Of a DNA stretch of 14,445 nucleotides, positions 1 to 7,764 are shown piece after piece (the stretch's first letter is position 1; the number at the start of each line of letters is the position of its first letter). A program made the translations under genes and the position numbers. The notes beneath the pieces were generated by a model. That model searched no databases. It was not told where the DNA came from and worked only from the letters and a program-made list of their open reading frames with translations. Source of the DNA: Flammeovirgaceae bacterium UBA5008 (GTDB lineage Bacteria; Bacteroidota; Bacteroidia; Cytophagales; Cyclobacteriaceae); NCBI GenBank assembly GCA_002398365.1, contig DGYK01000064.1, positions 1 through 14,445 of the forward strand. The letters run 5' to 3'.

Positions 1-411
<411 letters not shown>

Positions 412-698
412 ATATTCTTTAAGTCTAGTCAAATCTCGCAACTTAACTAGCTCGTTATGTTTGTCCCGGCACCGGTCTGTCCTATTCTCATACTCTCTCA
501 AGTACGCTCTAGTTTACAGACCCTCTGCAATCAGTCTATCCCAATTACAAAGAATCTGCTTCCTTGCCCTTTTTTTCCATCTTGTTCAATGAACGTTTTG
601 ATGTTTGAGAATTTTACTTCTTCAAAATCAAGCGTGGATTTTCATCCTTCGTTGAGCTAGCGTTTCTGCGTCTCAAAGCCCCTTTTCGTTAAATGGGA
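412..698 (-). other. rRNA operon leader (transcribed, non-coding)
   Basis: This stretch lies between the predicted rRNA transcription start and the mature 16S 5' end, so it should be transcribed as precursor leader and removed by processing. A short motif read on the minus strand as GTTCATTGAAC (about 584-594) is in the right place for a boxA-like antitermination or processing signal, but that reading is weak. Open frames here, such as one on the plus strand at 457-660, are antisense to the leader and show no protein-like composition. The 16S-side half of an RNase III processing stem is expected near 412-450, but its partner would lie past the left edge. Confidence 0.7.
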
Positions 699-701
699 GT
701 G

Positions 702-732
702 CAAAGGTAACGGTTGAAGGTATTTCTGCAAA
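702..732 (-). promoter_or_regulatory. rRNA operon promoter (Bacteroidota sigma-A type)
   Basis: Read on the minus strand, TTTG at 732-729 is followed by exactly 19 bases and then TACCTTTG at 709-702. This is a full match to the primary Bacteroidota consensus (TTTG, about 19 bases, TAnnTTTG). Transcription should start a few bases further on, near 695-699, giving a leader of nearly 290 nucleotides before 16S. A-rich tracts at about 807-842 lie upstream and could act as bent or UP-like DNA, but that is only a suggestion. No second tandem promoter was found between 733 and 1000. Confidence 0.8.
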
Positions 733-870
733 TAGTTGCGGAAAAGATTTTCAGAATTTTGGCTTAACGGGGCTTGGTTTGCCTGATTATCAGTTGATTA
801 TAGGCGAAAAAAAAGTTGAATATTTTTCATCAAAAAAATTTGCGTTTGCTCGGAAGGCCAAAAAGAGCTT

Positions 871-899
871 AAAAAGTGCCAAAAAGATGGGTTTTGGCA
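871..899 (-). terminator. candidate rho-independent terminator before the rRNA operon
   Basis: TGCCAAAA (877-884) pairs perfectly with TTTTGGCA (892-899) around a 7-base loop. On the minus strand the stem is followed at once by CTTTTT (876-871) and further T-runs. It lies about 290 bases past the DUF2480 stop and about 140 bases before the rRNA promoter, so it could stop read-through into the rRNA operon. The stem is A/T-heavy, so the call is moderate. Confidence 0.45.
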
Positions 900-1080
900 G
901 GAATTGCGGGCTGGCGTTCGGCCAACGATGGAGGCATTGTTGGAGCCCGGCCATGGTGAATTTGAGCTGAAAAAAGTAGTGGTTTTTTAGTTGTAAGTAT
1001 TTAACGGAGCCGGATCATGGCAGGCGACTGCCGACAGCGTGGTGCCTTGCGCAGCTTGGCAGGCCGCATTTTTTAAATCA

Positions 1081-1186
1081 GTTGACAGTTGACAAATGGG
1101 CAATTGACAATGGATAAACAAGTTGACAAATTGGCAATTGACAAAATGGATAAACAAGTTGACAGTTAACAATGGGCAATTGACAA
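1081..1186. repeat. short tandem repeat, TTGACA-rich, period about 35
   Basis: Two well-matched units (1088-1121, 34 bases; 1122-1157, 36 bases) share the pattern GTTGACAAA, GGCAATTGACAA, TGGATAAACAA. A third, shorter and diverged unit covers 1158-1186, and one stray GTTGACA precedes them at 1081-1087. The hexamer TTGACA occurs seven times. Similar low-complexity TTGACAATTG-type repeats occur between genes in many Bacteroidota genomes and give rise to false predicted peptides rich in Q, L, N and C. The array ends just 4 bases after the DUF2480 stop codon. Confidence 0.8.
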
Positions 1187-1190
1187 CTCG

Positions 1191-1727
1191 CTAGGTTGGG
1201 GTTGATTTGAAGAGGGGGACGGTGCTGCAGGGCTCGCCAAACATGATGCTGGCGGCTAGTGGGCGCAGGCGATCGGCTACTTCGGTGTAGATGGCTATGG
1301 GTACTTCTACTTTGCTGCAGCCTTTGACGACTACTTTGCTGCCTTTGAATTTTTGCCAGTCGATTTGACTGAGGGCATCGCGATATAGTTGGGTTTCTAA
1401 ATCGGTGAGGGTGCCGAAGACTTGCTTTTTGGCATAGGGCTGCAATGCTATGGCGATGAGCATGTAGGCCCAAGTGGGCATGATGGCATCGGCTGTGCAG
1501 GTGATGGCTACGCTCTTGCTTTTATACTGCGTCCAATCGTGTTGCTTGACGTAGTTTCTAAATTCTTTTTCTTTGAGGATAAGCTCTTGAAACAGCCAGC
1601 CTTTGATATCGAGGAGAACGCGCTCGGAAGGATCGTGGTATTCTTCGAGATTGAAAAGGACAAGGGAGCTGGCGGCTACTTTGTTGATGATTCCTTCTGT
1701 TTCCAAATGTGTGTTTTCTGTTGCCAT
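1191..1727 (-). CDS. DUF2480 family protein (function unknown)
   Basis: A 178-residue soluble protein with no signal peptide or membrane segment. I recognise it as DUF2480, a Bacteroidota-restricted family of about this size, from segments such as ASSLVLFNLEEY (19-30), AITCTADAIMPTWAYML (74-90) and the C-terminal GEPCSTVPLFK (164-174). Its biochemical role is not known to me. Three cysteines (C77, C137, C167) sit inside the most family-typical segments, which would fit a metal-binding or redox role, though that is inference. The ATG at 1727 lies 16 bases after the tsaB stop, so it is probably the last gene of the rpmH to tsaB string. Its neighbours act in RNA processing and tRNA modification, which hints at a translation-linked function but does not prove one. 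Confidence 0.85.
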   Translation of the reverse strand: MATENTHLETEGIINKVAASSLVLFNLEEYHDPSERVLLDIKGWLFQELILKEKEFRNYVKQHDWTQYKSKSVAITCTADAIMPTWAYMLIAIALQPYAKKQVFGTLTDLETQLYRDALSQIDWQKFKGSKVVVKGCSKVEVPIAIYTEVADRLRPLAASIMFGEPCSTVPLFKSTPT

Positions 1728-1743
1728 TGTTTTGTGAACAGCA

Positions 1744-2430
1744 TTAAACTGTATTTGGTTTGCGGATCATAAAATCTTTGAGGTAGTAGGGCTCGAAATG
1801 CGCAAGGTCTTCGGTGTGGCCGGTGGTAAACTTTTCAAAACCTAATTCGCCCAAGCTTTGTGCGAGCGGAATAAGTCCTTCGTGAAAATGAGCATCGGGA
1901 TGATTGATAGTTTCTTTGCACTTGGCGGCTCCGTTGCCAAAAAAATGAATGGACTGATGTGCTAGCTCTTCTTGAAAACTGGTATTGTCGATCACTTTTG
2001 CTTCGGTGAGTTTGACTACATTCAGTTGATGATCGAGCAGCATGCAGTAGACTTCCATTCTCCGTGCATCGAGCATGGGGCAAAGTAACGCGTTATCTAT
2101 TACAGGATTTGTCTTTTTGAATTGGTAAGCGAGGAGATGTAATGTGTTGATGGCTACCAGCGGAATTTGCAGTGTGAAGCAAATACCTTTGGCGGTGGCT
2201 ACACCGATGCGCAAACCTGTGTACGAGCCGGGTCCTTCGGAGATGATAACGCCTTGTAAATCGGAAGGAGATTTTGCGGCTTGCTTACACACCTCGTCAA
2301 TCATGGGCATGAGTGCGGATGCGGTAGATTGCGGTACGTGATTTTCTTTGGACGCGAGCAGTTGTCCGTATTGATGTAATGCTACCGAACAAACGGTGGT
2401 GGACGACTCGATGCTGAGCAGGAGTGCCAT
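1744..2430 (-). CDS. tsaB: TsaB, tRNA N6-threonylcarbamoyladenosine (t6A) biosynthesis subunit
   Basis: TsaB is an ASKHA-fold protein that dimerises with TsaD and supports transfer of the threonylcarbamoyl group to A37 of tRNAs reading ANN codons. In the cytoplasm it works with TsaC/TsaB/TsaD/TsaE. The 228-residue protein has the family's N-terminal LLSIESSTTVCSVAL (3-17), the signature GPGSYTGLRIG (66-76), DARRMEVY (121-128) and the C-terminal EPYYLKDF (213-220). The length is normal for the family. TsaB proteins lack the metal-binding histidines of TsaD, and none are seen here in that arrangement. The start ATG (2430-2428) overlaps the stop TGA of the upstream peptidase gene by one base (TGATG), which predicts translational coupling. 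The DUF2480 gene follows after 16 bases. Confidence 0.95.
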   Translation of the reverse strand: MALLLSIESSTTVCSVALHQYGQLLASKENHVPQSTASALMPMIDEVCKQAAKSPSDLQGVIISEGPGSYTGLRIGVATAKGICFTLQIPLVAINTLHLLAYQFKKTNPVIDNALLCPMLDARRMEVYCMLLDHQLNVVKLTEAKVIDNTSFQEELAHQSIHFFGNGAAKCKETINHPDAHFHEGLIPLAQSLGELGFEKFTTGHTEDLAHFEPYYLKDFMIRKPNTV

Positions 2431-4091
2431 CAGTTGGTAGAAAGTATCTTTTTATAGTATGCCGGGTCAGCCAAGATTTTTTTGGCTTCGGCTATTTCTT
2501 TATCGCGGGGTAAAGAAACTTCGATTTGGCCAGCGGTGAGGCGATAGTGAAACCCGATTTGCTCTTCTAAAATAGAAGTGATTTCGGGACGATAGCGCGA
2601 CCAATCAGAGGCGCGGTTTTGGGTGATTTTGTTTTGCAACTCGGTGAGTGGTGCTTTGATGGCATCGTAGAATTTTTCGCTTTTAGCGGATGCAAAAAGT
2701 TCGTTTGCTTTTTTCTCAACCTCGCTGGTGTGTGAAAAACGTTGATCTTTTACCCAATCTGTAAATTTCTTGTATTCGGCTTCGGAGATTTTAAAGTCTT
2801 TGAGTGATGCCGGTGGTGTAGGATTTTCGCCACAATATCTGCTGGCGTACTCGAAGATGTAGCCTTCGTTGACTAATTCTACCAACAGGCTGCTGAACTC
2901 TTCTTGCTTAACTGTGACATCCGGATCGAGGCCTGCGCCATCGTACACTTTGCGACCTGCTTTGGTTTTGAATTCGCGTTTGAGTGAGTCAGGGAATTTT
3001 TCGACACTGCCGTCACTTTTGCGGTGTGCATAATCCAACGCCTGAATGCAACGGCCGCTGGGTATATAGTATTTGGCCGTAGTGATTTTTACCTGCGCGT
3101 TGTAAGCGATTTGACGAGTGGTTTGTACTAGGCCTTTGCCGAATGTTTTTTGACCTACCAAAACAGCACGGTCATAATCTTGCAAGGAGCCCGCCACAAT
3201 TTCGGAAGCTGAAGCACTGCCTCCACTGGTAAGAACCACCAATGGTATTTCTGTATCAATTGGATTATTAAGTGTGTGGTAGGTTTTGTTCCACTCTTCT
3301 AATTTTCCTTTGGTAGAAACTACTTCCTTCCCTTTGGGCAGAAAAGTGCTGACAATATTAATAGCTTCGAATAATGAGCCGCCCGGATTGTCGCGCAGAT
3401 CGAGGATCAGTTTTTTGGCACCGCCCTGCTTTAATTTTGTGACGGCTTGTTCCACTTCATCGCCAGCGCCAGGCGTGAATTCATCTAATTTGATGTAGCC
3501 CAAATCCGCATCGATCATTCCTTGATATACGATGTTGGCTATTTTAATTTTTTCGCGGGTGAGTTTTACTTTGAGGTTTTCTTTTAGCCCATAGCGCTTC
3601 ACTTCTACTGATACATCAGTATTAGGATTGCCTTTGAGTAAAAGCGTAACATCAAAACTTTGTTTGCCTTGCACATTTTTTCCGTCTACGGAAATTAATT
3701 CATCGCCTACTTTGAGGCCAGCGCGATATGCGGCAAACCCGAGGTATGGGTTGGTGATGACCGTTTTTTTGTTGACAATACCGACCAAGGCCCCCACCCC
3801 AGCATATTGGCCGGTGGTTTGAATGCTGAAGGCATCGCGACTTTCTTCGGGGATGTAGTCGGTATAGGGATCTAATTGCTGAAGCATTCCTACAATTCCG
3901 GTTTCCACCAATTTCTTGGGATCTACCTCATCTACATAATGGGTGTTGACTTCTTTGAAAAGGGTGGCGAAAATGTCGAGGCTTTTGGCGATGTCAAAGT
4001 ATTTTTCACCTGGTGTTGAAAAGGCAAAGAGCACACCACCTCCAACAATTGCCAACCCTACTCCAATGCGTTTCAACTTTTTTGTTTGCAT
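2430..4091 (-). CDS. S41 family C-terminal processing peptidase (CtpA/Tsp-like)
   Basis: A membrane-anchored serine protease of 553 residues that should act in the periplasm on exposed C-termini of envelope proteins. A hydrophobic segment (about 8-25) acts as signal or anchor. An N-terminal helical region contains YVDEVDPKKLV (52-62) and LDPYTDYIPEE (73-83). A PDZ domain follows at about 95-180 (GLKVGDELISVDGK, 125-138), then the protease core with ILDLRDNPGG (229-238). The expected catalytic pair is Ser294 in GGSASASEI (290-298) and Lys319 in KTFGKGLVQ (315-323). About 170 further residues form a helical C-terminal extension, longer than in CtpA of cyanobacteria and more like Tsp. The ATG lies 13 bases after the rnpA stop, and the end overlaps the tsaB start. 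Confidence 0.93.
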   Translation of the reverse strand: MQTKKLKRIGVGLAIVGGGVLFAFSTPGEKYFDIAKSLDIFATLFKEVNTHYVDEVDPKKLVETGIVGMLQQLDPYTDYIPEESRDAFSIQTTGQYAGVGALVGIVNKKTVITNPYLGFAAYRAGLKVGDELISVDGKNVQGKQSFDVTLLLKGNPNTDVSVEVKRYGLKENLKVKLTREKIKIANIVYQGMIDADLGYIKLDEFTPGAGDEVEQAVTKLKQGGAKKLILDLRDNPGGSLFEAINIVSTFLPKGKEVVSTKGKLEEWNKTYHTLNNPIDTEIPLVVLTSGGSASASEIVAGSLQDYDRAVLVGQKTFGKGLVQTTRQIAYNAQVKITTAKYYIPSGRCIQALDYAHRKSDGSVEKFPDSLKREFKTKAGRKVYDGAGLDPDVTVKQEEFSSLLVELVNEGYIFEYASRYCGENPTPPASLKDFKISEAEYKKFTDWVKDQRFSHTSEVEKKANELFASAKSEKFYDAIKAPLTELQNKITQNRASDWSRYRPEITSILEEQIGFHYRLTAGQIEVSLPRDKEIAEAKKILADPAYYKKILSTN

Positions 4092-4104
4092 GCTTTTTCT
4101 GCTT

Positions 4105-4479
4105 TTATGATGGCAGATTCTTTTGTTTTTGCAGCCGCTGGAGCGTTTGAATCAATTTCTGATGGATTTCCGCTGACGGCAGTATTTTTCTAGCTGTGTA
4201 AATATAGGCAATCAGCCACTTTTGTTCGGATACGAGTAATTGTTTATTCAAACGGTATGCTTCGCGGATTCTTCGTTTGATTTTGTTGCGATCTACGGCC
4301 CGTTTAAAATTACGAGCGGGTACGGATATCAAAACTTTGGTAGAATCGAGCGGATCGGTTTGCGGTAAGGTGAGGACTTTGAAGGGGTCTAAATAAAAAG
4401 AGGAACCCTTTTCAAAGAGTTCCTTTATTGCTTTTTCGCTGGTTAGCTTTTCGTTTTTCCGGAAGGTGAAGTTTCCCAT
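4105..4479 (-). CDS. rnpA: ribonuclease P protein component
   Basis: The small basic protein subunit of RNase P, which helps the RNA subunit remove 5' leaders from tRNA precursors. From the ATG at 4479 it has 124 residues, normal for the family. It opens with FTFRKNEKLTSEKAIKELF and carries the RNR motif RNKIKRRIREAYR (64-76), the main RNA-contact helix. The frame can be extended six codons to a GTG at 4497, but the family normally begins only a few residues before the F-x-K-x-x-R/K-L segment, so the ATG is preferred. It follows rpmH, the classic bacterial partner, after a 75-base gap. The downstream genes here are ctp-like and tsaB instead of the common yidD/yidC. Confidence 0.95.
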   Translation of the reverse strand: MGNFTFRKNEKLTSEKAIKELFEKGSSFYLDPFKVLTLPQTDPLDSTKVLISVPARNFKRAVDRNKIKRRIREAYRLNKQLLVSEQKWLIAYIYTARKILPSAEIHQKLIQTLQRLQKQKNLPS

Positions 4480-4554
4480 TTTTATGCATGCTGCCACATT
4501 CTGACCATTGATTTTGGAATCAAAAGGCAGGTGCGAAGGGAAAACTACCTAAAA

Positions 4555-4716
4555 TTATTTAGTCTTCGAAGTGCCTTCGTCAGAAACGGTCAGCTTCTTT
4601 CTGCCATTTTTTCTGCGGTTTGCCAACACTCTGCGGCCGTTGGCAGACGCCATTCGCTCGCGGAAGCCGTGCTTGTTCTTTCTTTTTCTCTTTGAAGGCT
4701 GATAGGTGCGTTTCAT
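4555..4716 (-). CDS. rpmH: 50S ribosomal protein L34
   Basis: A 53-residue, very basic protein of the large ribosomal subunit. Read directly from the minus strand, it begins MKRTYQPSKRKRKNKHGFRE and continues through MASANGRRVLANRRKNGRKK (22-41), which is diagnostic of L34. The C-terminal tail (LTVSDEGTSKTK) is a few residues longer than in E. coli, as is usual in Bacteroidota. Its frame is open beyond both ends of neighbouring false frames but is easily missed because of its size. It is the first gene of the string leading to rnpA, and a promoter candidate lies about 35-65 bases upstream. Confidence 0.97.
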   Translation of the reverse strand: MKRTYQPSKRKRKNKHGFRERMASANGRRVLANRRKNGRKKLTVSDEGTSKTK

Positions 4717-4749
4717 AAAAAATCTGTTTACCTTTTTCTAAAAGGGCTG

Positions 4750-4783
4750 CAAAGATGTTTAAGAATATCGGTTTTTGCAACAA
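4750..4783 (-). promoter_or_regulatory. probable rpmH promoter
   Basis: On the minus strand TTGTTG (4783-4778) is followed by 20 bases and then CATCTTTG (4757-4750). This matches the Bacteroidota TAnnTTTG box except for the first two positions. Start of transcription would fall near 4746, leaving a leader of about 30 bases. A small hairpin (CCTTTT/AAAAGG, 4731-4745) would lie at the very 5' end of the mRNA. The preceding gene is closed by a terminator at 4820-4861, so a promoter is needed here. Confidence 0.5.
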
Positions 4784-4819
4784 CGAGTTGCCAAATTAAG
4801 GCGAAAGCAGGGTTTTATT

Positions 4820-4861
4820 AAAATAAAAGCCCTCACCTTCTGTGCTGAAAGTGAGGGCTTT
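4820..4861 (-). terminator. rho-independent terminator of the M16 peptidase gene
   Basis: AAAGCCCTCAC (4826-4836) pairs over 11 bases with GTGAGGGCTTT (4851-4861). Three more pairs (4838-4840 with 4847-4849) follow after one mismatch and tighten the loop. Read on the minus strand, the stem begins 13 bases after the M16 stop codon and is followed by TTTATTTTAAT. The stem is also symmetric enough to be drawn on the plus strand, but no plus-strand gene ends here. Confidence 0.88.
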
Positions 4862-4873
4862 AGGTTGATTCAA

Positions 4874-7678
4874 CTATTTCTTTTCGGCTGCTTTTGCCTT
4901 CGCTTTCGCGAAATCGCCCGCTTTAATAATGTTCATGGATTCGTACTTGAGGTATTTTTTAGCTGCGGCATTCACTTGATCTACTGTCAACGCCATCACT
5001 TTTTTCTCAAATTCTTCATCCCATTTCAAATCGCGCTTAATAAAGAGGTAGTTATTTAAAGTTCCAGCCAAGCCGCCATCTTGCGAGCGGGATACTGATC
5101 TGGATTGCGACCAACCTGACTTAGCGGCTGTTAATTCTTCTTCTGTGAAGCCGGTGGTCACAACTTTTTGAATTTCTTCTTTATAGGCTACTTCGAGTTT
5201 CTCCACATTTTCAGGTGCATAAATTGCATAAGCAAAGAAAGAACCCACCGGGTCAAGTGAGCCAGTAGAAAATTGAGATCCTACTCCATAGCTCAATCCT
5301 TCTTTTTGGCGAATGCGTGTGGCTAATCTTGAATTCAAAAATCCGCCACCGAGCATAAAGTTGGCCATGACCATAGCCGGATAATCTGCGTTATCGTCAC
5401 GGAACTCAAAATTATAAGCTGCAACGAAAAATGCGTTGGCCTTATCCGGTGTTTCAACAAACTCATTGATAGTTTGAACGGGAATTGCTTTGTTCACCAT
5501 TCTGGAGTAAGGTTGTGCGCTTTTCCAATTGCCAAATAGCTCGGTGGTGAGTGATTTTATTTCTGTAGGATCGAAATCACCCACAATGGCCATGGTAGCA
5601 TTGTTGGCTCCGTAAAAATCCTGATAGAATTTTTTAACCTCCTCTAATGTAACGGCTTTGATGGCTGCTACTTCTTCATCGAATGTGTTGATGTAGCGTG
5701 GATCACTTTTTGGATATGGAGTGGTATGACGTTGAATGCGATTGAATGCGATTGACTGTGGTTCGCTGCGTTGTGATTCGATATTTGCGAGTTCTTCGTT
5801 TTTCAGTTTCTCGAATTCATCTGCCGGGAAGGAAGGTTCTTTTACAATTTCACCCACCAACTTCATCACTTCGGCCAGATTAGGTCTGGTTGTAGTAATG
5901 TTAATAACGGTTTGAGTTGCACCCCCACCGATAAAGACGTTTGCTTTCAGGCGATCAAACTCGTCTTTCAATTGCTGACGGGTATGTTTGGTTGTTCCTT
6001 TATTCAGCATGCTGGAAGCATAATCTCCGGCAGTGCCTCTATTCTGCAAAGCTGCTTCACTTCCAAAACGCAAGGTAATCCGAGCCTCTACCGACTCACC
6101 TCTCGTTTTTTTAGACAAACCCGCGAATTTCATTCCGTTAGGAAGTTCGGATCGTGTGGTCCGTGATTCGATGTTTGCCGGAGAAGGATCAAAAGCTTCA
6201 CCTTGAGCAATAGTTTGTGTGCCTTTGTAATCTTTCACCAGCGCATCTACATCCGGTGTTGCGGGAATTTCTGAACGTTGTGGGTCTTCGGTAGGGATAA
6301 ATACACCAGTGGTACGGTTGTCCGGCTTCAAATATTGACGCGCCACTCTGATTACGTCCAAAACAGTTACTGCTTTGATACGATCTCTGGTTACAAATAA
6401 TAAACGCCAATCTCCTGTGCCAATAAATTCACTTACTTCAAGTCCTATTCGCTCGGAAGAGTTGAAGGCTAATTCAGTTTGTTTGATGATTTCATTCTTC
6501 GCACGTTCTACTTCTTCTTTTGTCGGTGCGATCGTGGATACATCATCTAATGTTTTCAAGAATGTTGCTTTGGCATCTTCCAAGGAATTTTCTTTCAATA
6601 CTTCAGCATAGGCGAGCATCAATCCAGGATCTTTCCATTGGAATGAAAAGGCACCTGTACTACTGGCTTTTTTGGAATCTACCAGCGCTTTGTACAATCT
6701 ACCGGAAGGTTCACTGCCTAAGATGTTAGACAAAACTTCCAGAGCTGCATAATCTTTGTGTGATCCTGCGGGAATGTGGTATGCCACCATCGCTAGTTGC
6801 ACATCGCCTACTCTGCGCAATACTACCGAACGCTCACCATCTTGAACCGGATCAAGCGTATAGGTTTTGTTTAATTCGCGCTCAGGTTTTGGAACTCGGC
6901 CAAATTTCTTAACGATCAGATCGAGTGTTTTTGCTTCATCAAATTTCCCTGCTACCAGTAGAACTGCATTATCGGGTTGGTAATATTTTTTGTAGAAGGC
7001 TTGGAGTTTTTCGATAGGAACATTTTCTAAATCCGCCTTTGATCCGATGGTAGATTTACCATAGTTATGCCATAGAAATGCGGTAGACATTACGCGCTGC
7101 ATCAACACGCTGAATGGACTATTCTCACCACTTTCAAATTCATTGCGCACCACAGTCATTTCGCTGTCCAAATCCTTCTTAGCAATATAAGAATTCACCA
7201 TACGATCTGCTTCCAAATCGATTGCCCAATTCAAATTCTCTTCGGTGGCATTGAAGGTTTCGTAGTAGTTGGTTCTGTCTACCCAAGTAGTGCCATTGGG
7301 GCGAGCGCCATGTTCTGTTAATTCCTTTGGTATATCCGGGTGATTGGGTGTGCCTTTGAAAACCAAATGCTCAAGCAAGTGCGCCATACCTGTTTCTCCA
7401 TAGTTCTCGTGCTTCGAGCCCACCATGTAAGTAATGTTTACTGTGATGGTTTGCTTCGAAGGATCAGGGAAAAGCAAAACACGCAAGCCATTAGAGAGCT
7501 TGTACTCGGTAATTCCTTCAACTGTTGTAACCTTCACGGGTGCGGTAAGCGAACCTGTGATTTGTTTTTCAGGCGAGGCTTTCTTTTGGCCAGCGCCTCC
7601 GGGCTTTGTTTTTTCTTTGTTTTGCGCGAAACCAACAGCCGAAACCATCAGCAACAGCAATAGCAACTTCACTTTCAT
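4874..7678 (-). CDS. secreted M16 family zinc metallopeptidase (double-length, pitrilysin-like)
   Basis: A 934-residue protein with a signal peptide (MKVKLLLLLLMVSAVGFAQN, cleavage after about residue 19) and a short Gly/Lys-rich linker. The first M16 half (about 55-470) carries the zinc motif HLLEH (100-104), with Glu180 in VVRNE as the expected third ligand, so it should be an active endopeptidase. The second half (about 505-930) aligns in pattern, but the zinc motif is replaced by the segment around GTAGDYASSMLNKGT (548-562), so it is non-catalytic. It keeps the family's R-x-x-E-G-L-S-Y type element at RQKEGLSY (790-797). Such paired active/inactive halves form the closed chamber that degrades peptides. 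The likely location is the periplasm or outside. It is a single gene with its own terminator and a promoter candidate upstream. Confidence 0.93.
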   Translation of the reverse strand: MKVKLLLLLLMVSAVGFAQNKEKTKPGGAGQKKASPEKQITGSLTAPVKVTTVEGITEYKLSNGLRVLLFPDPSKQTITVNITYMVGSKHENYGETGMAHLLEHLVFKGTPNHPDIPKELTEHGARPNGTTWVDRTNYYETFNATEENLNWAIDLEADRMVNSYIAKKDLDSEMTVVRNEFESGENSPFSVLMQRVMSTAFLWHNYGKSTIGSKADLENVPIEKLQAFYKKYYQPDNAVLLVAGKFDEAKTLDLIVKKFGRVPKPERELNKTYTLDPVQDGERSVVLRRVGDVQLAMVAYHIPAGSHKDYAALEVLSNILGSEPSGRLYKALVDSKKASSTGAFSFQWKDPGLMLAYAEVLKENSLEDAKATFLKTLDDVSTIAPTKEEVERAKNEIIKQTELAFNSSERIGLEVSEFIGTGDWRLLFVTRDRIKAVTVLDVIRVARQYLKPDNRTTGVFIPTEDPQRSEIPATPDVDALVKDYKGTQTIAQGEAFDPSPANIESRTTRSELPNGMKFAGLSKKTRGESVEARITLRFGSEAALQNRGTAGDYASSMLNKGTTKHTRQQLKDEFDRLKANVFIGGGATQTVINITTTRPNLAEVMKLVGEIVKEPSFPADEFEKLKNEELANIESQRSEPQSIAFNRIQRHTTPYPKSDPRYINTFDEEVAAIKAVTLEEVKKFYQDFYGANNATMAIVGDFDPTEIKSLTTELFGNWKSAQPYSRMVNKAIPVQTINEFVETPDKANAFFVAAYNFEFRDDNADYPAMVMANFMLGGGFLNSRLATRIRQKEGLSYGVGSQFSTGSLDPVGSFFAYAIYAPENVEKLEVAYKEEIQKVVTTGFTEEELTAAKSGWSQSRSVSRSQDGGLAGTLNNYLFIKRDLKWDEEFEKKVMALTVDQVNAAAKKYLKYESMNIIKAGDFAKAKAKAAEKK

Positions 7679-7731
7679 AGTTTTTTGTTTTGTTATTAAG
7701 ATTTCTTCATACGATACCTTCCTTGAAGAAG

Positions 7732-7759
7732 CAAAGTATAAAAAAAAGTGAGGGTCAAA
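7732..7759 (-). promoter_or_regulatory. possible promoter of the M16 peptidase gene
   Basis: The minus strand reads TTTG (7759-7756), then 15 bases, then TATACTTTG (7740-7732). This is a TAnnTTTG-like box with one extra base. The inferred start is near 7728 with a leader of about 50 bases. The element overlaps the short gap after the kinase gene. The imperfect box and spacing keep confidence low. Confidence 0.4.
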
Positions 7760-7764
7760 AATAG

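Larger units (their letters stand above)
733..1190. other. gene-free spacer between the DUF2480 gene and the rRNA promoter
   Basis: These 458 bases carry no convincing gene. A 63-codon plus-strand frame at 779-970 is lysine- and tryptophan-skewed with no recognisable domain. Frames across 987-1172 are translations of a tandem repeat. What can be seen is A/T-rich DNA (about 800-845), a candidate terminator hairpin (877-899), a small GC hairpin (GGCAG/CTGCC at 1019-1032) and the TTGACA-rich repeat (1081-1186). No tRNA-like cloverleaf was seen. Confidence 0.6.

Noticed and set aside
457..660. 67-codon plus-strand frame starting with ATG
   Set aside because: It is antisense to the rRNA leader, has no protein-like pattern, and its position is fully explained by transcribed non-coding leader.
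779..970. 63-codon plus-strand frame upstream of the rRNA promoter
   Set aside because: Lysine runs come from A-tracts, the start is not ATG, no domain is visible, and it overlaps a terminator-like hairpin.
1019..1032. GGCAG/CTGCC hairpin as a terminator of the DUF2480 gene
   Set aside because: The 5-base stem has no T-tract on either strand; the hairpin at 877-899 is a better candidate.
987..1172. 61-codon minus-strand frame reading as repeated NLFIH/NCQ peptides
   Set aside because: It is simply the translation of the TTGACA-rich tandem repeat.
1081..1186. CRISPR-like array
   Set aside because: The units are back-to-back with no unique spacers between them, and no cas genes are present.
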